This document shows positions 42,495 through 52,140 of a stretch of DNA of 64,000 bases, in pieces. This DNA is from Chryseobacterium shigense (lineage in GTDB: Bacteria; Bacteroidota; Bacteroidia; Flavobacteriales; Weeksellaceae), in assembly GCF_014207845.1 (NCBI RefSeq), contig NZ_JACHLC010000001.1, forward strand, positions 992,001-1,056,000, given 5' to 3'. The position numbers and the translations under genes are program-made. The notes beneath the pieces were generated by a model that searched no databases, had not been told where the DNA came from, and saw only the letters and a list, made by a program, of their open reading frames with translations. Every line of letters begins with the position of its first letter. Position 1 is the stretch's first letter.

Positions 42495-43526
42495 ATGAAA
42501 GAATTTAACCTCAATACTTTAGTAAGAAAAAACATACTAACATTACAGCCGTATATCAGTTTCAGGGATAATAATGAGTTCAGTGCCCCGGTTCTTCTGG
42601 ATGCCAATGAATGTCCGTTCGGGGAATACAACAGATATCCGGATTCAACACAGAAAAATCTTAAAAATAAACTGGCAGAGCTTAAAAGAGTGTCACCCTC
42701 ACAGATTGCATTAGGAAACGGAAGTGATGAACTGATAGATCTTATTATCAAAATCTTCTGTGAACCAAAAAAAGATGCCATTCTGATAATGAATCCTTCA
42801 TTTGCCATGTATGCCTTCTATGCGGCAGTGAACGAAAATGAAGTTGTAAAATTAAACCTGGATGAAAACTTTGACATTGTAAAAGATGACTTTTTAAAGA
42901 TAACCCAGGAACGCGACATCAAAATTTTCTTCCTGTGTTCTCCCAATAACCCAACAGGAAACAGTGTACAGGATATCGAATTTTTTGTTCAAAATTTTGA
43001 TGGTATTGTTGTCATAGATGAAGCATATATTGAATTTTCAGGTAACAAATCTGGTATAGAATTATTGAACAAATATCCGAATCTGATTGTACTGCAAACA
43101 TTCTCTAAAGCCTGGGGAACGGCCGGAGCAAGGGTAGGAGCTGCTTATGCTTCCGAAGAAATCATCCGCTTTATTAATACGGTGAAAGCTCCGTATAATG
43201 TTAATTCTATAAGCCAAAAACTTATTTTAAAGCTATTGGATGATAAAGATAAACTTAAAGAAAATGTCGGCAGTATTTTACAGGAAAGAGCGTGGCTTGA
43301 AGCAGAATTCAAAAATATTGAATGCATCGTAAAAATATTTCCGACGGATGCCAATTTCTTCCTGATTAAAATGAAAAATGTTGACGAAGCGTACAACAGA
43401 ATGCTTGAAGCAGAAATTCTTACCAGTAAAAGAGCGCCTGCCATTCCGGATTGTATAAGGATCAACGTAGGAAGCCGTGAAGAAAATGAAAAATTAATCA
43501 ATGTTCTAAAAGGAATAGCATTATGA
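42495..43526 (+). CDS. hisC: Histidinol-phosphate aminotransferase
   Basis: A 343-residue PLP enzyme of fold type I converting imidazole acetol phosphate to histidinol phosphate. It shows [58 protein letters not shown] and the PLP Lys in [20 protein letters not shown]. Length and motifs fit HisC. Its stop overlaps the start of hisB (ATGA at 43523-43526), which implies translational coupling. Confidence 0.95.
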   Translation: MKEFNLNTLVRKNILTLQPYISFRDNNEFSAPVLLDANECPFGEYNRYPDSTQKNLKNKLAELKRVSPSQIALGNGSDELIDLIIKIFCEPKKDAILIMNPSFAMYAFYAAVNENEVVKLNLDENFDIVKDDFLKITQERDIKIFFLCSPNNPTGNSVQDIEFFVQNFDGIVVIDEAYIEFSGNKSGIELLNKYPNLIVLQTFSKAWGTAGARVGAAYASEEIIRFINTVKAPYNVNSISQKLILKLLDDKDKLKENVGSILQERAWLEAEFKNIECIVKIFPTDANFFLIKMKNVDEAYNRMLEAEILTSKRAPAIPDCIRINVGSREENEKLINVLKGIAL

Positions 43527-44617
43527 AGAAAGTATTGTTTATAGACCGCGACGGAACCCTTATCATAGAACCGCCGGAAGATTTTCAGGTAGATTCTCTG
43601 GAAAAGCTGGAATTTTACCCGGGAGTTTTTCAGAACCTTTCCAGGATTGCTAAAGAAATGGACTACGAGCTGGTTATGATCACCAACCAGGATGGGTTGG
43701 GAACTGACAGCTTTCCGTTTGAGGATTTTATAAAACCACAGGAAAAAATGCTGAAGGCCTTTGAAAATGAAGGAATAATTTTCAGTGATATCCTTATTGA
43801 CAAAAGTTTTGAACATGAAAACCTTCCCACCAGGAAACCGGGAACAGGAATGCTTTCAAAATACATGTACGGAAGTTATGATCTGGAAAATTCATATGTT
43901 ATCGGAGATAGGAATACAGATATCCAACTTGCTGAAAATTTGAGATCTAAAGCTATTTTTATTAATGAAAGCTTTAATGAAAAGGCGGCTCTTACTACAT
44001 CAAACTGGTCTGAGATTTACCGTTTTTTAAAGCAGGAATCAAGAAAAGCAAAAATCCACAGAAAGACCAATGAAACAGAAATAGATATTGAAATAGACCT
44101 GAACGGAAAAGGAGCTGCACAAATTTCTACCGGACTTCATTTTTTTGATCACATGCTGGATCAGATTGCAAGACATGGAAACCTGGATCTTAAAATCAAA
44201 GTGAATGGAGACCTTAATGTAGATGAGCACCACACGATTGAGGATACGGGAATTGCTTTAGGTGAAGCCTTTTTAAAAGCATTGGGAAATAAAAAAGGTA
44301 TTGAAAGATATGGTTTTCTCCTTCCAATGGACGATTGCCTGGCCCAGGCTGCCATTGATTTCGGAGGCAGGCCGTGGATCGTTTGGGATGTAGATTTCAA
44401 AAGAGAAAAAATCGGTGATGTTCCTACAGAAATGTTTTTTCACTTCTTCAAATCGTTTACGGATTCTTCAAGATCTAACCTGAACATCAAAGCGGAGGGA
44501 AACAACGAGCACCACAAGATAGAAGCTGTCTTCAAGGCATTTGCAAAAGCTGTTAAAATGGCAGTGAATCAGTCGGACAACAACTTTAATCTACCATCAA
44601 CCAAAGGAAGTCTGTAA
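43523..44617 (+). CDS. hisB: Bifunctional histidinol-phosphatase / imidazoleglycerol-phosphate dehydratase
   Basis: A 364-residue fusion. The N-terminal about 165 residues form a HAD phosphatase (FIDRDGTLI with the Asp pair, [21 protein letters not shown]); the rest is the IGPD domain ([81 protein letters not shown]) with its many His metal ligands. The fusion covers steps 6 and 8 of the pathway. This bifunctional form is known from enteric bacteria and some Bacteroidota. The gene overlaps hisC at its start and is one base from hisH. Confidence 0.96.
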   Translation: MKKVLFIDRDGTLIIEPPEDFQVDSLEKLEFYPGVFQNLSRIAKEMDYELVMITNQDGLGTDSFPFEDFIKPQEKMLKAFENEGIIFSDILIDKSFEHENLPTRKPGTGMLSKYMYGSYDLENSYVIGDRNTDIQLAENLRSKAIFINESFNEKAALTTSNWSEIYRFLKQESRKAKIHRKTNETEIDIEIDLNGKGAAQISTGLHFFDHMLDQIARHGNLDLKIKVNGDLNVDEHHTIEDTGIALGEAFLKALGNKKGIERYGFLLPMDDCLAQAAIDFGGRPWIVWDVDFKREKIGDVPTEMFFHFFKSFTDSSRSNLNIKAEGNNEHHKIEAVFKAFAKAVKMAVNQSDNNFNLPSTKGSL

Positions 44618-44618
44618 T

Positions 44619-45197
44619 ATGATTGCATTGATAAAATATAACGGAGGAAATGTAAGCTCGGTACAGAATGCTTTGGCACGCCTCAATATTGATTCCATCA
44701 TTACGGATGATCCGGACTTGATTATAAAAGCTGATAAAGTAATATTTCCGGGTGTGGGGGAAGCTTCCTCAACAATGAAAGTGCTTAAGGAAAAAGGTCT
44801 TGATATCCTTATTCCCAGCCTGAAACAGCCTGTTTTGGGAATTTGTCTCGGTATGCAGCTGATGTGCGGAAATAATGAAGAAGGAAATACAAAAGGAATG
44901 GAAATCTTTGATACAGACGTTAAACGCTTTCCACCCGGAGAACTTGTTCCCCATATGGGCTGGAACACCATTTCAGAGCTGAAATTCCCGCTTTTTTCAG
45001 GGATTGAGGAGAATAGTGATGTTTATTTTGTTCACAGCTATTATTGCGGATTAGCAGAGTCTACGGTATCTGTATGTGATTACATCCTGCCATTCAGTGC
45101 CTCATTGCAGAAAGATAATTTTTTTGCAGTACAGTTTCACCCTGAAAAATCAGGAGTGACGGGTAGCAGGATATTAAAAAACTTTATAAAATTGTAA
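44619..45197 (+). CDS. hisH: Imidazole glycerol phosphate synthase, glutaminase subunit
   Basis: A 192-residue class I glutamine amidotransferase. The nucleophile is in VLGICLGMQLM (Cys about 76), with His and Glu in FFAVQFHPEKSG near residue 173 closing the triad. It passes ammonia to HisF for ring closure. It starts one base after hisB and ends three bases before hisA. Confidence 0.96.
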   Translation: MIALIKYNGGNVSSVQNALARLNIDSIITDDPDLIIKADKVIFPGVGEASSTMKVLKEKGLDILIPSLKQPVLGICLGMQLMCGNNEEGNTKGMEIFDTDVKRFPPGELVPHMGWNTISELKFPLFSGIEENSDVYFVHSYYCGLAESTVSVCDYILPFSASLQKDNFFAVQFHPEKSGVTGSRILKNFIKL

Positions 45198-45200
45198 ATA

Positions 45201-45923
45201 ATGAAAATTATTCCAGCCATTGATATCATTGACGGAAAATGTGTCCGCCTGTCAAAAGGAGATTATTCCACGAAAAAAATATACAGTGAAGATCCTTTAG
45301 AAATTGCCAAAGAATTTGAAAACTTCGGGATTCAGTTCCTGCACCTTGTTGACCTTGACGGGGCAAAATCTAAACATATTGTCAACCAGAAAGTACTGGA
45401 AAATATTGCGCGGGGAACTTCTCTTCATATTGATTTTGGAGGCGGATTAAAAACAGGAAATGACATAGAAACAGCCTTTAATTCAGGAGCAAAACAGATC
45501 ACTTTGGGAAGCATTGCGGTACAGGACCCGGAATTCTGTATTGAAATGCTTCAAAAATATGGCCCAGATAAGATTATTCTGGGCGCTGATTGTGAAAACA
45601 GAAAGATCAAAACGTCCGGATGGCTGGAAGAAAGCTCCTTAGATATTATTGATTTTCTTCTTCAGTATCAGGAAAAAGGAATCAGCCAGACCATATGCAC
45701 GGATATTTCCAAAGACGGAATGCTGGAAGGTCCTTCAACGGAACTGTATCAGGAAATATTAGGTAAAATTTCAGTGAAGCTTACGGCCAGCGGTGGAATT
45801 TCCTGTATTGAAGATGTATATAAGATGAAGGAGATCGGATGCTCAGGAACCATTATTGGAAAAGCCATTTATGAAGGAAAAATAAGTTTGCAACAACTTC
45901 AGAAATTTATTGAAAATGCTTAA
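45201..45923 (+). CDS. hisA: Phosphoribosylformimino-AICAR-phosphate isomerase
   Basis: A 240-residue half-barrel-duplicated TIM barrel that isomerises ProFAR to PRFAR. Motifs: [19 protein letters not shown] with the catalytic Asp, [45 protein letters not shown] with the second Asp, and [17 protein letters not shown]. The length is the family standard. Its end overlaps hisF. Confidence 0.96.
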   Translation: MKIIPAIDIIDGKCVRLSKGDYSTKKIYSEDPLEIAKEFENFGIQFLHLVDLDGAKSKHIVNQKVLENIARGTSLHIDFGGGLKTGNDIETAFNSGAKQITLGSIAVQDPEFCIEMLQKYGPDKIILGADCENRKIKTSGWLEESSLDIIDFLLQYQEKGISQTICTDISKDGMLEGPSTELYQEILGKISVKLTASGGISCIEDVYKMKEIGCSGTIIGKAIYEGKISLQQLQKFIENA

Positions 45924-46668
45924 AAAAAGAATCATTCCATGTCTGGATATTAAAGACGGAACAACGGTAAAAGGAATTAATTTTGAAGGCCTCCGGAATG
46001 CAGGAGATCCGGTAGAGCTTGCGGTAAAATATGAGAAAGAAGGTGCTGATGAATTGGTTTTCCTTGATATTACAGCAACATTGGAAAACAGGAAAACTTT
46101 TGCATCACTTGTAAAAGAAATAGCCAGACAATTAAGCATCCCATTTACGGTAGGCGGCGGAATTTCCTCTGTAGAAGATGTCAGGATACTTCTGGAAGCC
46201 GGAGCAGACAAAATCAGTATCAATTCTTCCGCAGTAAAAAATCCACAGCTGATCTATGATCTTTCCAAAGAATTCGGGAGCCAGTGCGTTGTTGTAGCTA
46301 TTGATACCCGTTTTACAGACGGTTCAGATCTCGTATATGTGAGGGGTGGAAAGCAGGCTACCAGCCTAAATACCGTGGATTGGGCAACACAAGCAGCATC
46401 TTTGGGAGCCGGAGAGATTTTGTTGACCTCCATGGATGGTGATGGCACAAAAAACGGCTTTGATCTTCGCATTACCAGGCTGGTTTCAGAAGCTGTATGT
46501 ATCCCTGTGATTGCTTCAGGAGGCGCAGGAAGTGCAGATGACTTTATTAAAGTATTTAATGAAACAAAAGCAACAGGAGCATTGGCAGCCAGTATTTTCC
46601 ATTTTAATGAAGTACCAGTTCAGGAATTAAAAAAGCAATTGAAAACTCAAAAAATACCCGTTCGATGA
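45916..46668 (+). CDS. hisF: Imidazole glycerol phosphate synthase, cyclase subunit
   Basis: A 250-residue TIM barrel that closes the imidazole ring using ammonia from HisH. It shows [85 protein letters not shown] and [15 protein letters not shown] choose the ATG at 45916 over the in-frame ATG at 45910, since [11 protein letters not shown] is the usual start. It overlaps the hisA stop and its own stop overlaps the start of hisI. Confidence 0.95.
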   Translation: MLKKRIIPCLDIKDGTTVKGINFEGLRNAGDPVELAVKYEKEGADELVFLDITATLENRKTFASLVKEIARQLSIPFTVGGGISSVEDVRILLEAGADKISINSSAVKNPQLIYDLSKEFGSQCVVVAIDTRFTDGSDLVYVRGGKQATSLNTVDWATQAASLGAGEILLTSMDGDGTKNGFDLRITRLVSEAVCIPVIASGGAGSADDFIKVFNETKATGALAASIFHFNEVPVQELKKQLKTQKIPVR

Positions 46669-47252
46669 AAATAGATTTTGATAAAAATAACGGACTTGTT
46701 CCCGTAATCATACAGGACAGCAGAACACAGCAGGTGCTCATGCTTGGTTATATGGATGAAGAAGCTTTAAAAAAAACAGAAAAAGAAGGAATTGTTACCT
46801 TTTTCAGCCGCTCTAAAAACAGGCTTTGGACAAAAGGAGAAGAATCCGGCAATTTTCTGACCGTAAAAAATATAAGCGTAGATTGTGATCAGGATACGAT
46901 CTTAATACAGGCCGTACCTAAAAATACAGTCTGCCATACCGGGAGCTTCAGCTGTTTCGGTGAAAAGGAAAATAAAGGTTTTATTTATGAACTGGAAGCA
47001 AAAATTTCAGAAAGGATTGATAAGAAAACGGAAGGCTCTTATACGTATTCCCTTTATCAGAGAGGAATCAATAAAATGGCCCAGAAAGTGGGAGAGGAAG
47101 CCGTAGAACTGGTTATTGAGGCTAAAGACAGCAATGATGATCTTTTCAAAAATGAAGCCGCAGATCTGCTTTACCATTTTCTGATCCTGCTTAAGGCGAA
47201 AGGGTTTACCATGGAAGAAATTGAAAAAGTGCTTCTGAGCAGAGATAAATAG
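46665..47252 (+). CDS. hisI: Bifunctional phosphoribosyl-AMP cyclohydrolase / phosphoribosyl-ATP pyrophosphatase
   Basis: A 195-residue fusion (also called hisIE). The N-terminal about 110 residues are the HisI cyclohydrolase: [38 protein letters not shown] and [14 protein letters not shown] with metal ligands, then [10 protein letters not shown]. The C-terminal about 85 residues are His[32 protein letters not shown] and [16 protein letters not shown]. It catalyses steps 2 and 3. It is the last gene of the operon. Confidence 0.95.
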   Translation: MKIDFDKNNGLVPVIIQDSRTQQVLMLGYMDEEALKKTEKEGIVTFFSRSKNRLWTKGEESGNFLTVKNISVDCDQDTILIQAVPKNTVCHTGSFSCFGEKENKGFIYELEAKISERIDKKTEGSYTYSLYQRGINKMAQKVGEEAVELVIEAKDSNDDLFKNEAADLLYHFLILLKAKGFTMEEIEKVLLSRDK

Positions 47253-47293
47253 ATTGGTTGATATAATTTTAAGAGCTTATTGTATTTAACTTA

Positions 47294-47358
47294 ACTACCC
47301 CGTCTTTTTGCGGTGCAAAAATCCACCCCATCAGAGAAGGGGAATTTGGGTCGGGATA
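47294..47358. repeat. GC-richer intergenic repeat-like element
   Basis: The gap after hisI holds a GC-rich segment unlike its surroundings, with CCCCGTC near 47298, TTTTTGCGGTGCAAAAA in the middle (an inverted repeat) and CCCC (47326-47329) / GGGG (47339-47342). Elements like this recur between genes in many Bacteroidota genomes. No gene is seen. Confidence 0.45.
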
Positions 47359-47389
47359 AGTTGTCATACTTTATAATAACTTAATCGTT

Positions 47390-47432
47390 CAAAAAATAAA
47401 AAGAGGCTGTTTCAAAAAAGAAAGCAGCCTCT
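47390..47432. terminator. Bidirectional terminator between hisI and the M28 peptidase gene
   Basis: AAGAGGCTG (47401-47409) pairs with CAGCCTCTT (about 47424-47432), with inner TTTC / GAAA. An A run before and T after serve both directions. Confidence 0.8.
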
Positions 47433-47457
47433 TATAATTTTATAAAAATTTATCGGA

Positions 47458-48645
47458 TTATTTCTCGATCAGAATTTTTCTCACTGCCTTCTGGCCATCA
47501 GATTGTATAATACCAATATAGGCCCCCGCAGTCAGTTTTGAAACATTAATTGCCGTTTCATTGACCGTTTTAAAAAGAGATTTTCCCGAAAGGTCCGTGA
47601 TTTCAAAACTGAAATCTTTTTTGGTATTAGCGGGAAGCTCAATATTAATGGTATCTTTAGCCGGGTTAGGGTAAATAGATACAGCTTCAAGAGATTGGTT
47701 TGACGCTGCTTCCTTTGTTCCCAGCACGATGGAACTTGTAGAAGTAGCAACGGCAAAATGCTGCAGGGCTCCCACTGTTGCCTTTCCTATTTTGTAAATA
47801 TAAACAGGGTCTGTATTCGCAAAAGTATCATCAGAAGAATGCGGATAGGTACTTCTTATCCTTTCAAAAAATCCTGTGATTACTTCACCTTTTCTTTCAA
47901 ACGGGATGTAATCTGTGTCTTCTGCAGGGTCTACAGCGGTTTGAAGAGGAGAGTAGAGCGCTGTACAGTTTCTGAGCTGTTGTGTTACTGCCGCTGAAGC
48001 TGCATTATTGGTGGTTGGCCCGGACTGGTCCTGATCACAGTATACCGTATTATTGTTATTGCCCATAACACCGCCTACCTGGTCAAGATTGAATACCAGT
48101 TTAATGTCCAGAACCCTCGTCCCGTTCTGATAGGCTACATTATTCACATAATGGGTGCTTCCTCTCAATCCCTGCTCTTCACCGGAAAAATGGATGAACT
48201 TAATTGAATATTCTGTAGGGATATTCCTTAAAATTCTTGCCGCTTCCAAAATAATAGAAGTTCCGCTTCCGTTATCGTTAACTCCCGGACCATAAATACT
48301 GTCGAAATGTCCACAGATAATTACATATTTGTTAGGATAAACAGTTCCTGTTTTGGTAATAACCAGATTTTTAGAGCTGGTACTTCCGAAGGTAAAAGGA
48401 TCTTCCACGATCTGGCTGGCAGAATATCCATAGGAAATGTACTTGTTTTTGATCCATGCTAATGCGTCTGCATTTTTAACAGTACCTGTTGTCTTGATGC
48501 CAAGATTTGAAAACTGCTGTAAGTTAGTTGTAATATTGGTCTGGGAAACCTGGTTGGCCCTGTCCTGATAAGCCTGGATGAAAGTCTGGGCCTTACTGCT
48601 GAATACTGCTGAACAGATAGACAGCATTGTAATTGTCTTTTTCAT
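47458..48645 (-). CDS. M28 family metallopeptidase with T9SS sorting domain, copy 1
   Basis: A 395-residue secreted peptidase, the most downstream of three paralogs. Signal peptide about residues 1-19 (ends SSKAQ). The M28 domain has the zinc and catalytic residues: His and Asp in ICGHFDSIYGPGVNDNGSG, the Glu pair in FSGEEQG, Asp in FNLDQVGG and the final His in YPHSSDDTF. The last about 75 residues form the T9SS type A sorting tail (SLEAVSIYPNPAKDTINIELP ... LTAGAYIGIIQSDGQKAVRKILIEK), so it should be secreted by the PorQ-linked T9SS. Probably an extracellular aminopeptidase or carboxypeptidase of the Ap1-like group. Closely similar to its neighbours. Confidence 0.9.
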   Translation of the reverse strand: MKKTITMLSICSAVFSSKAQTFIQAYQDRANQVSQTNITTNLQQFSNLGIKTTGTVKNADALAWIKNKYISYGYSASQIVEDPFTFGSTSSKNLVITKTGTVYPNKYVIICGHFDSIYGPGVNDNGSGTSIILEAARILRNIPTEYSIKFIHFSGEEQGLRGSTHYVNNVAYQNGTRVLDIKLVFNLDQVGGVMGNNNNTVYCDQDQSGPTTNNAASAAVTQQLRNCTALYSPLQTAVDPAEDTDYIPFERKGEVITGFFERIRSTYPHSSDDTFANTDPVYIYKIGKATVGALQHFAVATSTSSIVLGTKEAASNQSLEAVSIYPNPAKDTINIELPANTKKDFSFEITDLSGKSLFKTVNETAINVSKLTAGAYIGIIQSDGQKAVRKILIEK

Positions 48646-48671
48646 TTTATTATTTTAAATGTGTGGTGTGT

Positions 48672-49844
48672 CTATTTTTCAATAATGATTTTTCTTGTAA
48701 TGCTTGTGCTTTCTGTTTTTACAGTACATAAATAAATTCCATTCTCCAGCTGTGAAACATTAATCTGAGACCTGTTTTTATTCTTCAGTACGGTAAATCC
48801 TTTTAAATCTGTGATTTCAACGGTAAAATCCTTTATTGCCGGATCAGGTAGTTCAACATTTAAAATATTTTTGGCCGGATTAGGATAAATTTTTACAGAT
48901 TCTAATGTCTTCTGAGGTGTTGCTTTAGCTGTAACAGTTGTAGATGCCGTAGCAAAATGCTGCATTGCCCCTGTAGCTGCTTTGGCTACTTTAAATACAT
49001 AAACAGGATCTATATTGGTAAAAGTATCGTTTACAGTATGTTCGGTATAGCTTCTGGTATATTCGTAAAAACCTGTGATTACATATCCTTTTTGTTCAAA
49101 AGGCATATAATCGGAAGAATAGGCATTGGAAATGCTGGTCTGAAGAGGTGAATACAGGGTAGTACATGTTGCCAGCTGCTGGGTAATTGTATTGGAAGAC
49201 GCATTGTTTCCAGACTGTCCGGAAGTATCTCTTTCACAGATGATCTTACTGTTGGTATTGCCTAACTTACCACCTACCTGATCGAGATTAAAGACCAATT
49301 TGATATCCAGCTTTTTTACTCCGCTTTGATAGGCAACATTGTTTGCATAGTGAGAACTTCCGTATAATCCCTGTTCTTCACCGGAAAAATGAATAAATTT
49401 AATTGAATATTCAGTAGGAATATCCTTTAAAATTCTGGCAACTTCCAGAATGACCGAAGTTCCGCTGCCGTTATCATTGGTACCGGGCCCTGTAATAGTA
49501 TCATAATGCCCGCAGATAATAACATATTTATTAGGATAAAGAGTTCCTGTTTTCGTGATGACCAGATTCTTTGAACTTGTACTTCCGAAAGTGAAAGGAT
49601 CTTCCACAATCTGGCTGACGGAATATCCGTAAGAAGTATACTTGTTTTTGAGCCAGGCTAAAGTGTTGGCATTATTCACAGATCCGGTGGTTTTAATACC
49701 TAAATTGGAAAACTCCTGAAGATTAGCAGTAATGTTGGTCTGGGAAATCAGATCGGCCCTGTTTTTATAAGCCTGAACGAGACTTTGGGCACTGACGCTT
49801 CCAACCGCTAATGCAGTGCAAACAAATGTGGTAAGTTTTTTCAT
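48672..49844 (-). CDS. M28 family metallopeptidase with T9SS sorting domain, copy 2
   Basis: A 390-residue paralog. Signal peptide ends near SVSAQ. Zinc-site motifs are complete: ICGHYDTITGPGTNDNGSG, FSGEEQG, FNLDQVGG and TEHTVNDTF (final His). The T9SS tail is LESVKIYPNPAKNILNVELP ... NGIYLCTVKTESTSITRKIIIEK. It is 26 bases from each neighbour, and the intergenic bases are alike (GTGTGTCTATTTTTCAATAA), so the three arose by tandem duplication and are likely one transcript. Confidence 0.9.
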   Translation of the reverse strand: MKKLTTFVCTALAVGSVSAQSLVQAYKNRADLISQTNITANLQEFSNLGIKTTGSVNNANTLAWLKNKYTSYGYSVSQIVEDPFTFGSTSSKNLVITKTGTLYPNKYVIICGHYDTITGPGTNDNGSGTSVILEVARILKDIPTEYSIKFIHFSGEEQGLYGSSHYANNVAYQSGVKKLDIKLVFNLDQVGGKLGNTNSKIICERDTSGQSGNNASSNTITQQLATCTTLYSPLQTSISNAYSSDYMPFEQKGYVITGFYEYTRSYTEHTVNDTFTNIDPVYVFKVAKAATGAMQHFATASTTVTAKATPQKTLESVKIYPNPAKNILNVELPDPAIKDFTVEITDLKGFTVLKNKNRSQINVSQLENGIYLCTVKTESTSITRKIIIEK

Positions 49845-49870
49845 ATTAAATATTTTGGTTTGGTGTGTGT

Positions 49871-51046
49871 CTATTTTTCAATAAGAATCTTCCTGGTGAT
49901 GCTGTTTTGATCAGATTTTACAGTTACCATATACATTCCGTTTGAAAGGCCGGAAGTATTCATTTTCTTCTCATTTTCTGCATTTAAAATCAAACGTCCA
50001 TTCATATCACTGATTTCTACCTCAAAGTTTTTATGGTCTTTTGGCAATTCAATATGAAGAACATCCTGTGCCGGGTTAGGGTAGATCCTGATTGCTTCCA
50101 GTGAATTTTCAGCCTGAACATCATCCGTTGCCAAAGTAACGGTTGAAGCTACTGCAAAGTGCTGCAAAGCCCCTAAAGCTGCTTTTCCTACGTTAAAAAC
50201 ATACACAGGGTCCACATTGGCAAAAGTATCATTTACGGTATGCTCATTATAGCTTCTCGTTGTTTCGTAAAATCCTGTAATGATGTCACCCTTATTTTCA
50301 AAAGGCATATAATCCGAATTGAAGGCATTCGACATGGTGGTCTGAAGTGGAGAATATAATGTGGTACACGTTGCCAATTGCTGAGTCATTGCCAGTGAAG
50401 CTGCATTATTTCCGGTTTGACCGCTCTGATCGCTCTCACATTTGATATTATTGTTCAAGTTTCCTAATTTTCCTCCTACCTGATCGATATTGAAGACCAC
50501 TTTCAGGTTAAGCTGGCGGACATTATTCTGAAAAACAACATTGTTTACATAGTGTGAACTTCCCAGAAGACCCTGCTCTTCACCGGAGAAATGGATAAAT
50601 TTGATGGAATATTCTGTAGGAACATTTTTTAAAATTCTTGCCGCTTCCAGCAAAATAGAAGCTCCGCTGCCATTATCACTTACTCCGGGACCAACTATCG
50701 TATCATAATGTCCGCAGATAATCACATAGGTATCAGGATATACCGTACCTGTTTTGGTTATAATTAAATTCTTTGTAGAATTACCGTTATAGGTAAACGT
50801 ATCTTCTGTAATCTGGCTTGCATCATATCCGTAAGACTGATATTTCGCCTTAAGCCAGTTCAGTGCATTTGTATTTTCTATAGAACCTGTAGTTTTTACG
50901 CCAAGATTTCCGAAGTCCTGAAGGTTTGTAGTAATATTGGTTTGAGAAACCTTGTTAACCCTTGTTTGATAAGCCTGTATAAAATTCTGACCCTGAAGGC
51001 TGTAAGCTGATAAGGAAAGGAGTAAAATAGTCGTTATTTTTTTCAC
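49871..51046 (-). CDS. M28 family metallopeptidase with T9SS sorting domain, copy 3
   Basis: A 391-residue paralog and first gene of the transcript. Signal peptide ends near SLQGQ. The zinc site is complete (ICGHYDTIVGPGVSDNGSG, FSGEEQG, FNIDQVGG, NEHTVNDTF). Its T9SS tail is LEAIRIYPNPAQDVLHIELP ... MVTVKSDQNSITRKILIEK. Within the M28 domain it resembles copy 2 more than copy 1 in the region around DYMPFE and YSPLQT. The promoter is probably at 51081-51088. Confidence 0.9.
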   Translation of the reverse strand: MKKITTILLLSLSAYSLQGQNFIQAYQTRVNKVSQTNITTNLQDFGNLGVKTTGSIENTNALNWLKAKYQSYGYDASQITEDTFTYNGNSTKNLIITKTGTVYPDTYVIICGHYDTIVGPGVSDNGSGASILLEAARILKNVPTEYSIKFIHFSGEEQGLLGSSHYVNNVVFQNNVRQLNLKVVFNIDQVGGKLGNLNNNIKCESDQSGQTGNNAASLAMTQQLATCTTLYSPLQTTMSNAFNSDYMPFENKGDIITGFYETTRSYNEHTVNDTFANVDPVYVFNVGKAALGALQHFAVASTVTLATDDVQAENSLEAIRIYPNPAQDVLHIELPKDHKNFEVEISDMNGRLILNAENEKKMNTSGLSNGMYMVTVKSDQNSITRKILIEK

Positions 51047-51080
51047 TTTTAACTAAAGTTTTATAGATTTAATAATTCAA

Positions 51081-51088
51081 CAAATGTA
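51081..51088 (-). promoter_or_regulatory. -7 box of the M28 peptidase unit
   Basis: On the minus strand the complement reads TACATTTG, matching TAnnTTTG, 34 bases before the start of the first peptidase gene (copy 3). Confidence 0.45.
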
Positions 51089-51222
51089 AATAATAAAAAT
51101 CAATTTTATTTTATGCTAAAAGAAAAACTTTCAAATGCTATTTTATTTTTTGATTAATCATAAAAGTGATACGCATTACTATTTTCTACCTAATTTAATG
51201 AAAGAATAAACGTAACAGATAA

Positions 51223-51255
51223 TAAAAAAAATCCCGGACTAAAAAGCCCGGGATT
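51223..51255 (-). terminator. Terminator of the rpmI-rplT unit
   Basis: AATCCCGG (51230-51237) pairs with CCGGGATT (51248-51255); on the minus strand a T run follows. It lies 25 bases after the rplT stop. Confidence 0.85.
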
Positions 51256-51279
51256 ATATTGATAACAAAAAATTCTACA

Positions 51280-51624
51280 TTATTTTACTTGATCTACAAC
51301 TGCTTTGAAAGCTTCAGGGTGATTCATTGCTAAATCTGCTAAAACTTTTCTGTTAAGCTCTACGTTGTTCTTTTTAAGAGCTCCCATAAACTGAGAGTAA
51401 GACATTCCGTGCTCTCTTGCACCAGCGTTGATACGCGTGATCCAAAGTGATCTGAAGTTTCTTTTCTTCTCTTTTCTTCCACGGTAAGCATATTGCATTG
51501 CTTTTTCTACCGCGTTTTTAGCTACAGTCCAAACGTTCTTTCTTCTACCGAAAAAACCTTTAGCTTGCTTCATAATTTTTTTTCTGCGAGCTCTTGAAGC
51601 TACTGCATTTACTGATCTTGGCAT
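51280..51624 (-). CDS. rplT: 50S ribosomal protein L20
   Basis: A 114-residue ribosomal protein of the large subunit. The family block [28 protein letters not shown], then [62 protein letters not shown], is complete. It binds 23S rRNA early in assembly and in some bacteria represses its own operon. It follows rpmI. Confidence 0.98.
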   Translation of the reverse strand: MPRSVNAVASRARRKKIMKQAKGFFGRRKNVWTVAKNAVEKAMQYAYRGRKEKKRNFRSLWITRINAGAREHGMSYSQFMGALKKNNVELNRKVLADLAMNHPEAFKAVVDQVK

Positions 51625-51742
51625 AATTTAAATTGTTTTTTTGAAAAGGGCGGCAGCTTAACTGCTCTTAGTGGCACCGTTTCAGGGTTAAATTGTTGAA
51701 TTTGTTTTGAATTCTTATAAACCGGATATAGATTTATAAAAA

Positions 51743-51940
51743 CTACTTAATGGCTAATTGACGTAGAACGCTTTTCTCATCCACAGCAGCAACGTAAGAA
51801 GTCTGCGTAAGATTTCTCTTCTGCTTAGTTTCTTTCTTAGTTAAGATGTGGCTTTTGAAAGCATTCTTTCTTTTAATCTTACCCGTTCCGGTAAGTTGAA
51901 AACGCTTTTTAGCACCTGATTTCGTTTTTAATTTTGGCAT
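51743..51940 (-). CDS. rpmI: 50S ribosomal protein L35
   Basis: A 65-residue basic protein with [43 protein letters not shown], the L35 signature, and a final KSVLRQLAI. It is the first gene of the rpmI-rplT unit and has its own promoter at about 52013-52039, since infC is separated from it by another gene and by two terminators. Confidence 0.97.
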   Translation of the reverse strand: MPKLKTKSGAKKRFQLTGTGKIKRKNAFKSHILTKKETKQKRNLTQTSYVAAVDEKSVLRQLAIK

Positions 51941-52012
51941 TGTTTTGCTTTTTATGTTTTGTTATCAATATCTTGTTCCTTGATTCCTGCAATACAGAGG
52001 AATTACAGTTTG

Positions 52013-52039
52013 CAAAGATACAAAAAAATTCAATCCAAA
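52013..52039 (-). promoter_or_regulatory. Promoter of rpmI-rplT
   Basis: On the minus strand the complement of 52013-52020 reads TATCTTTG, matching TAnnTTTG; TTTG (complement of 52036-52039) lies 15 bases upstream, a little close for a -33 element. The leader to the rpmI start is about 65 bases, and could hold a ribosomal protein binding site, which I could not show. Confidence 0.45.
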
Positions 52040-52071
52040 CTTTCATTATCCGTGATTTTATCAGACTTATA

Positions 52072-52101
52072 TAAAAAAGCCGACCCTGTTAGGAGACGGC
52101 T
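52072..52101 (-). terminator. Terminator of the alpha/beta hydrolase gene
   Basis: AGCCG (52078-52082) pairs with CGGCT (52097-52101) with inner partial pairs; on the minus strand T follows. It closes the hydrolase gene. Confidence 0.65.
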
Positions 52102-52140
52102 ATGAGTTAAAAGTCGGTTTTGTAATAATAATGAAATTTA

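Noticed and set aside
43145..43816. Long antisense frame (about 223 codons) opposite hisC and hisB.
   Set aside because: The sense strand encodes clear HisC and HisB motifs throughout; the antisense product lacks any recognised motif.
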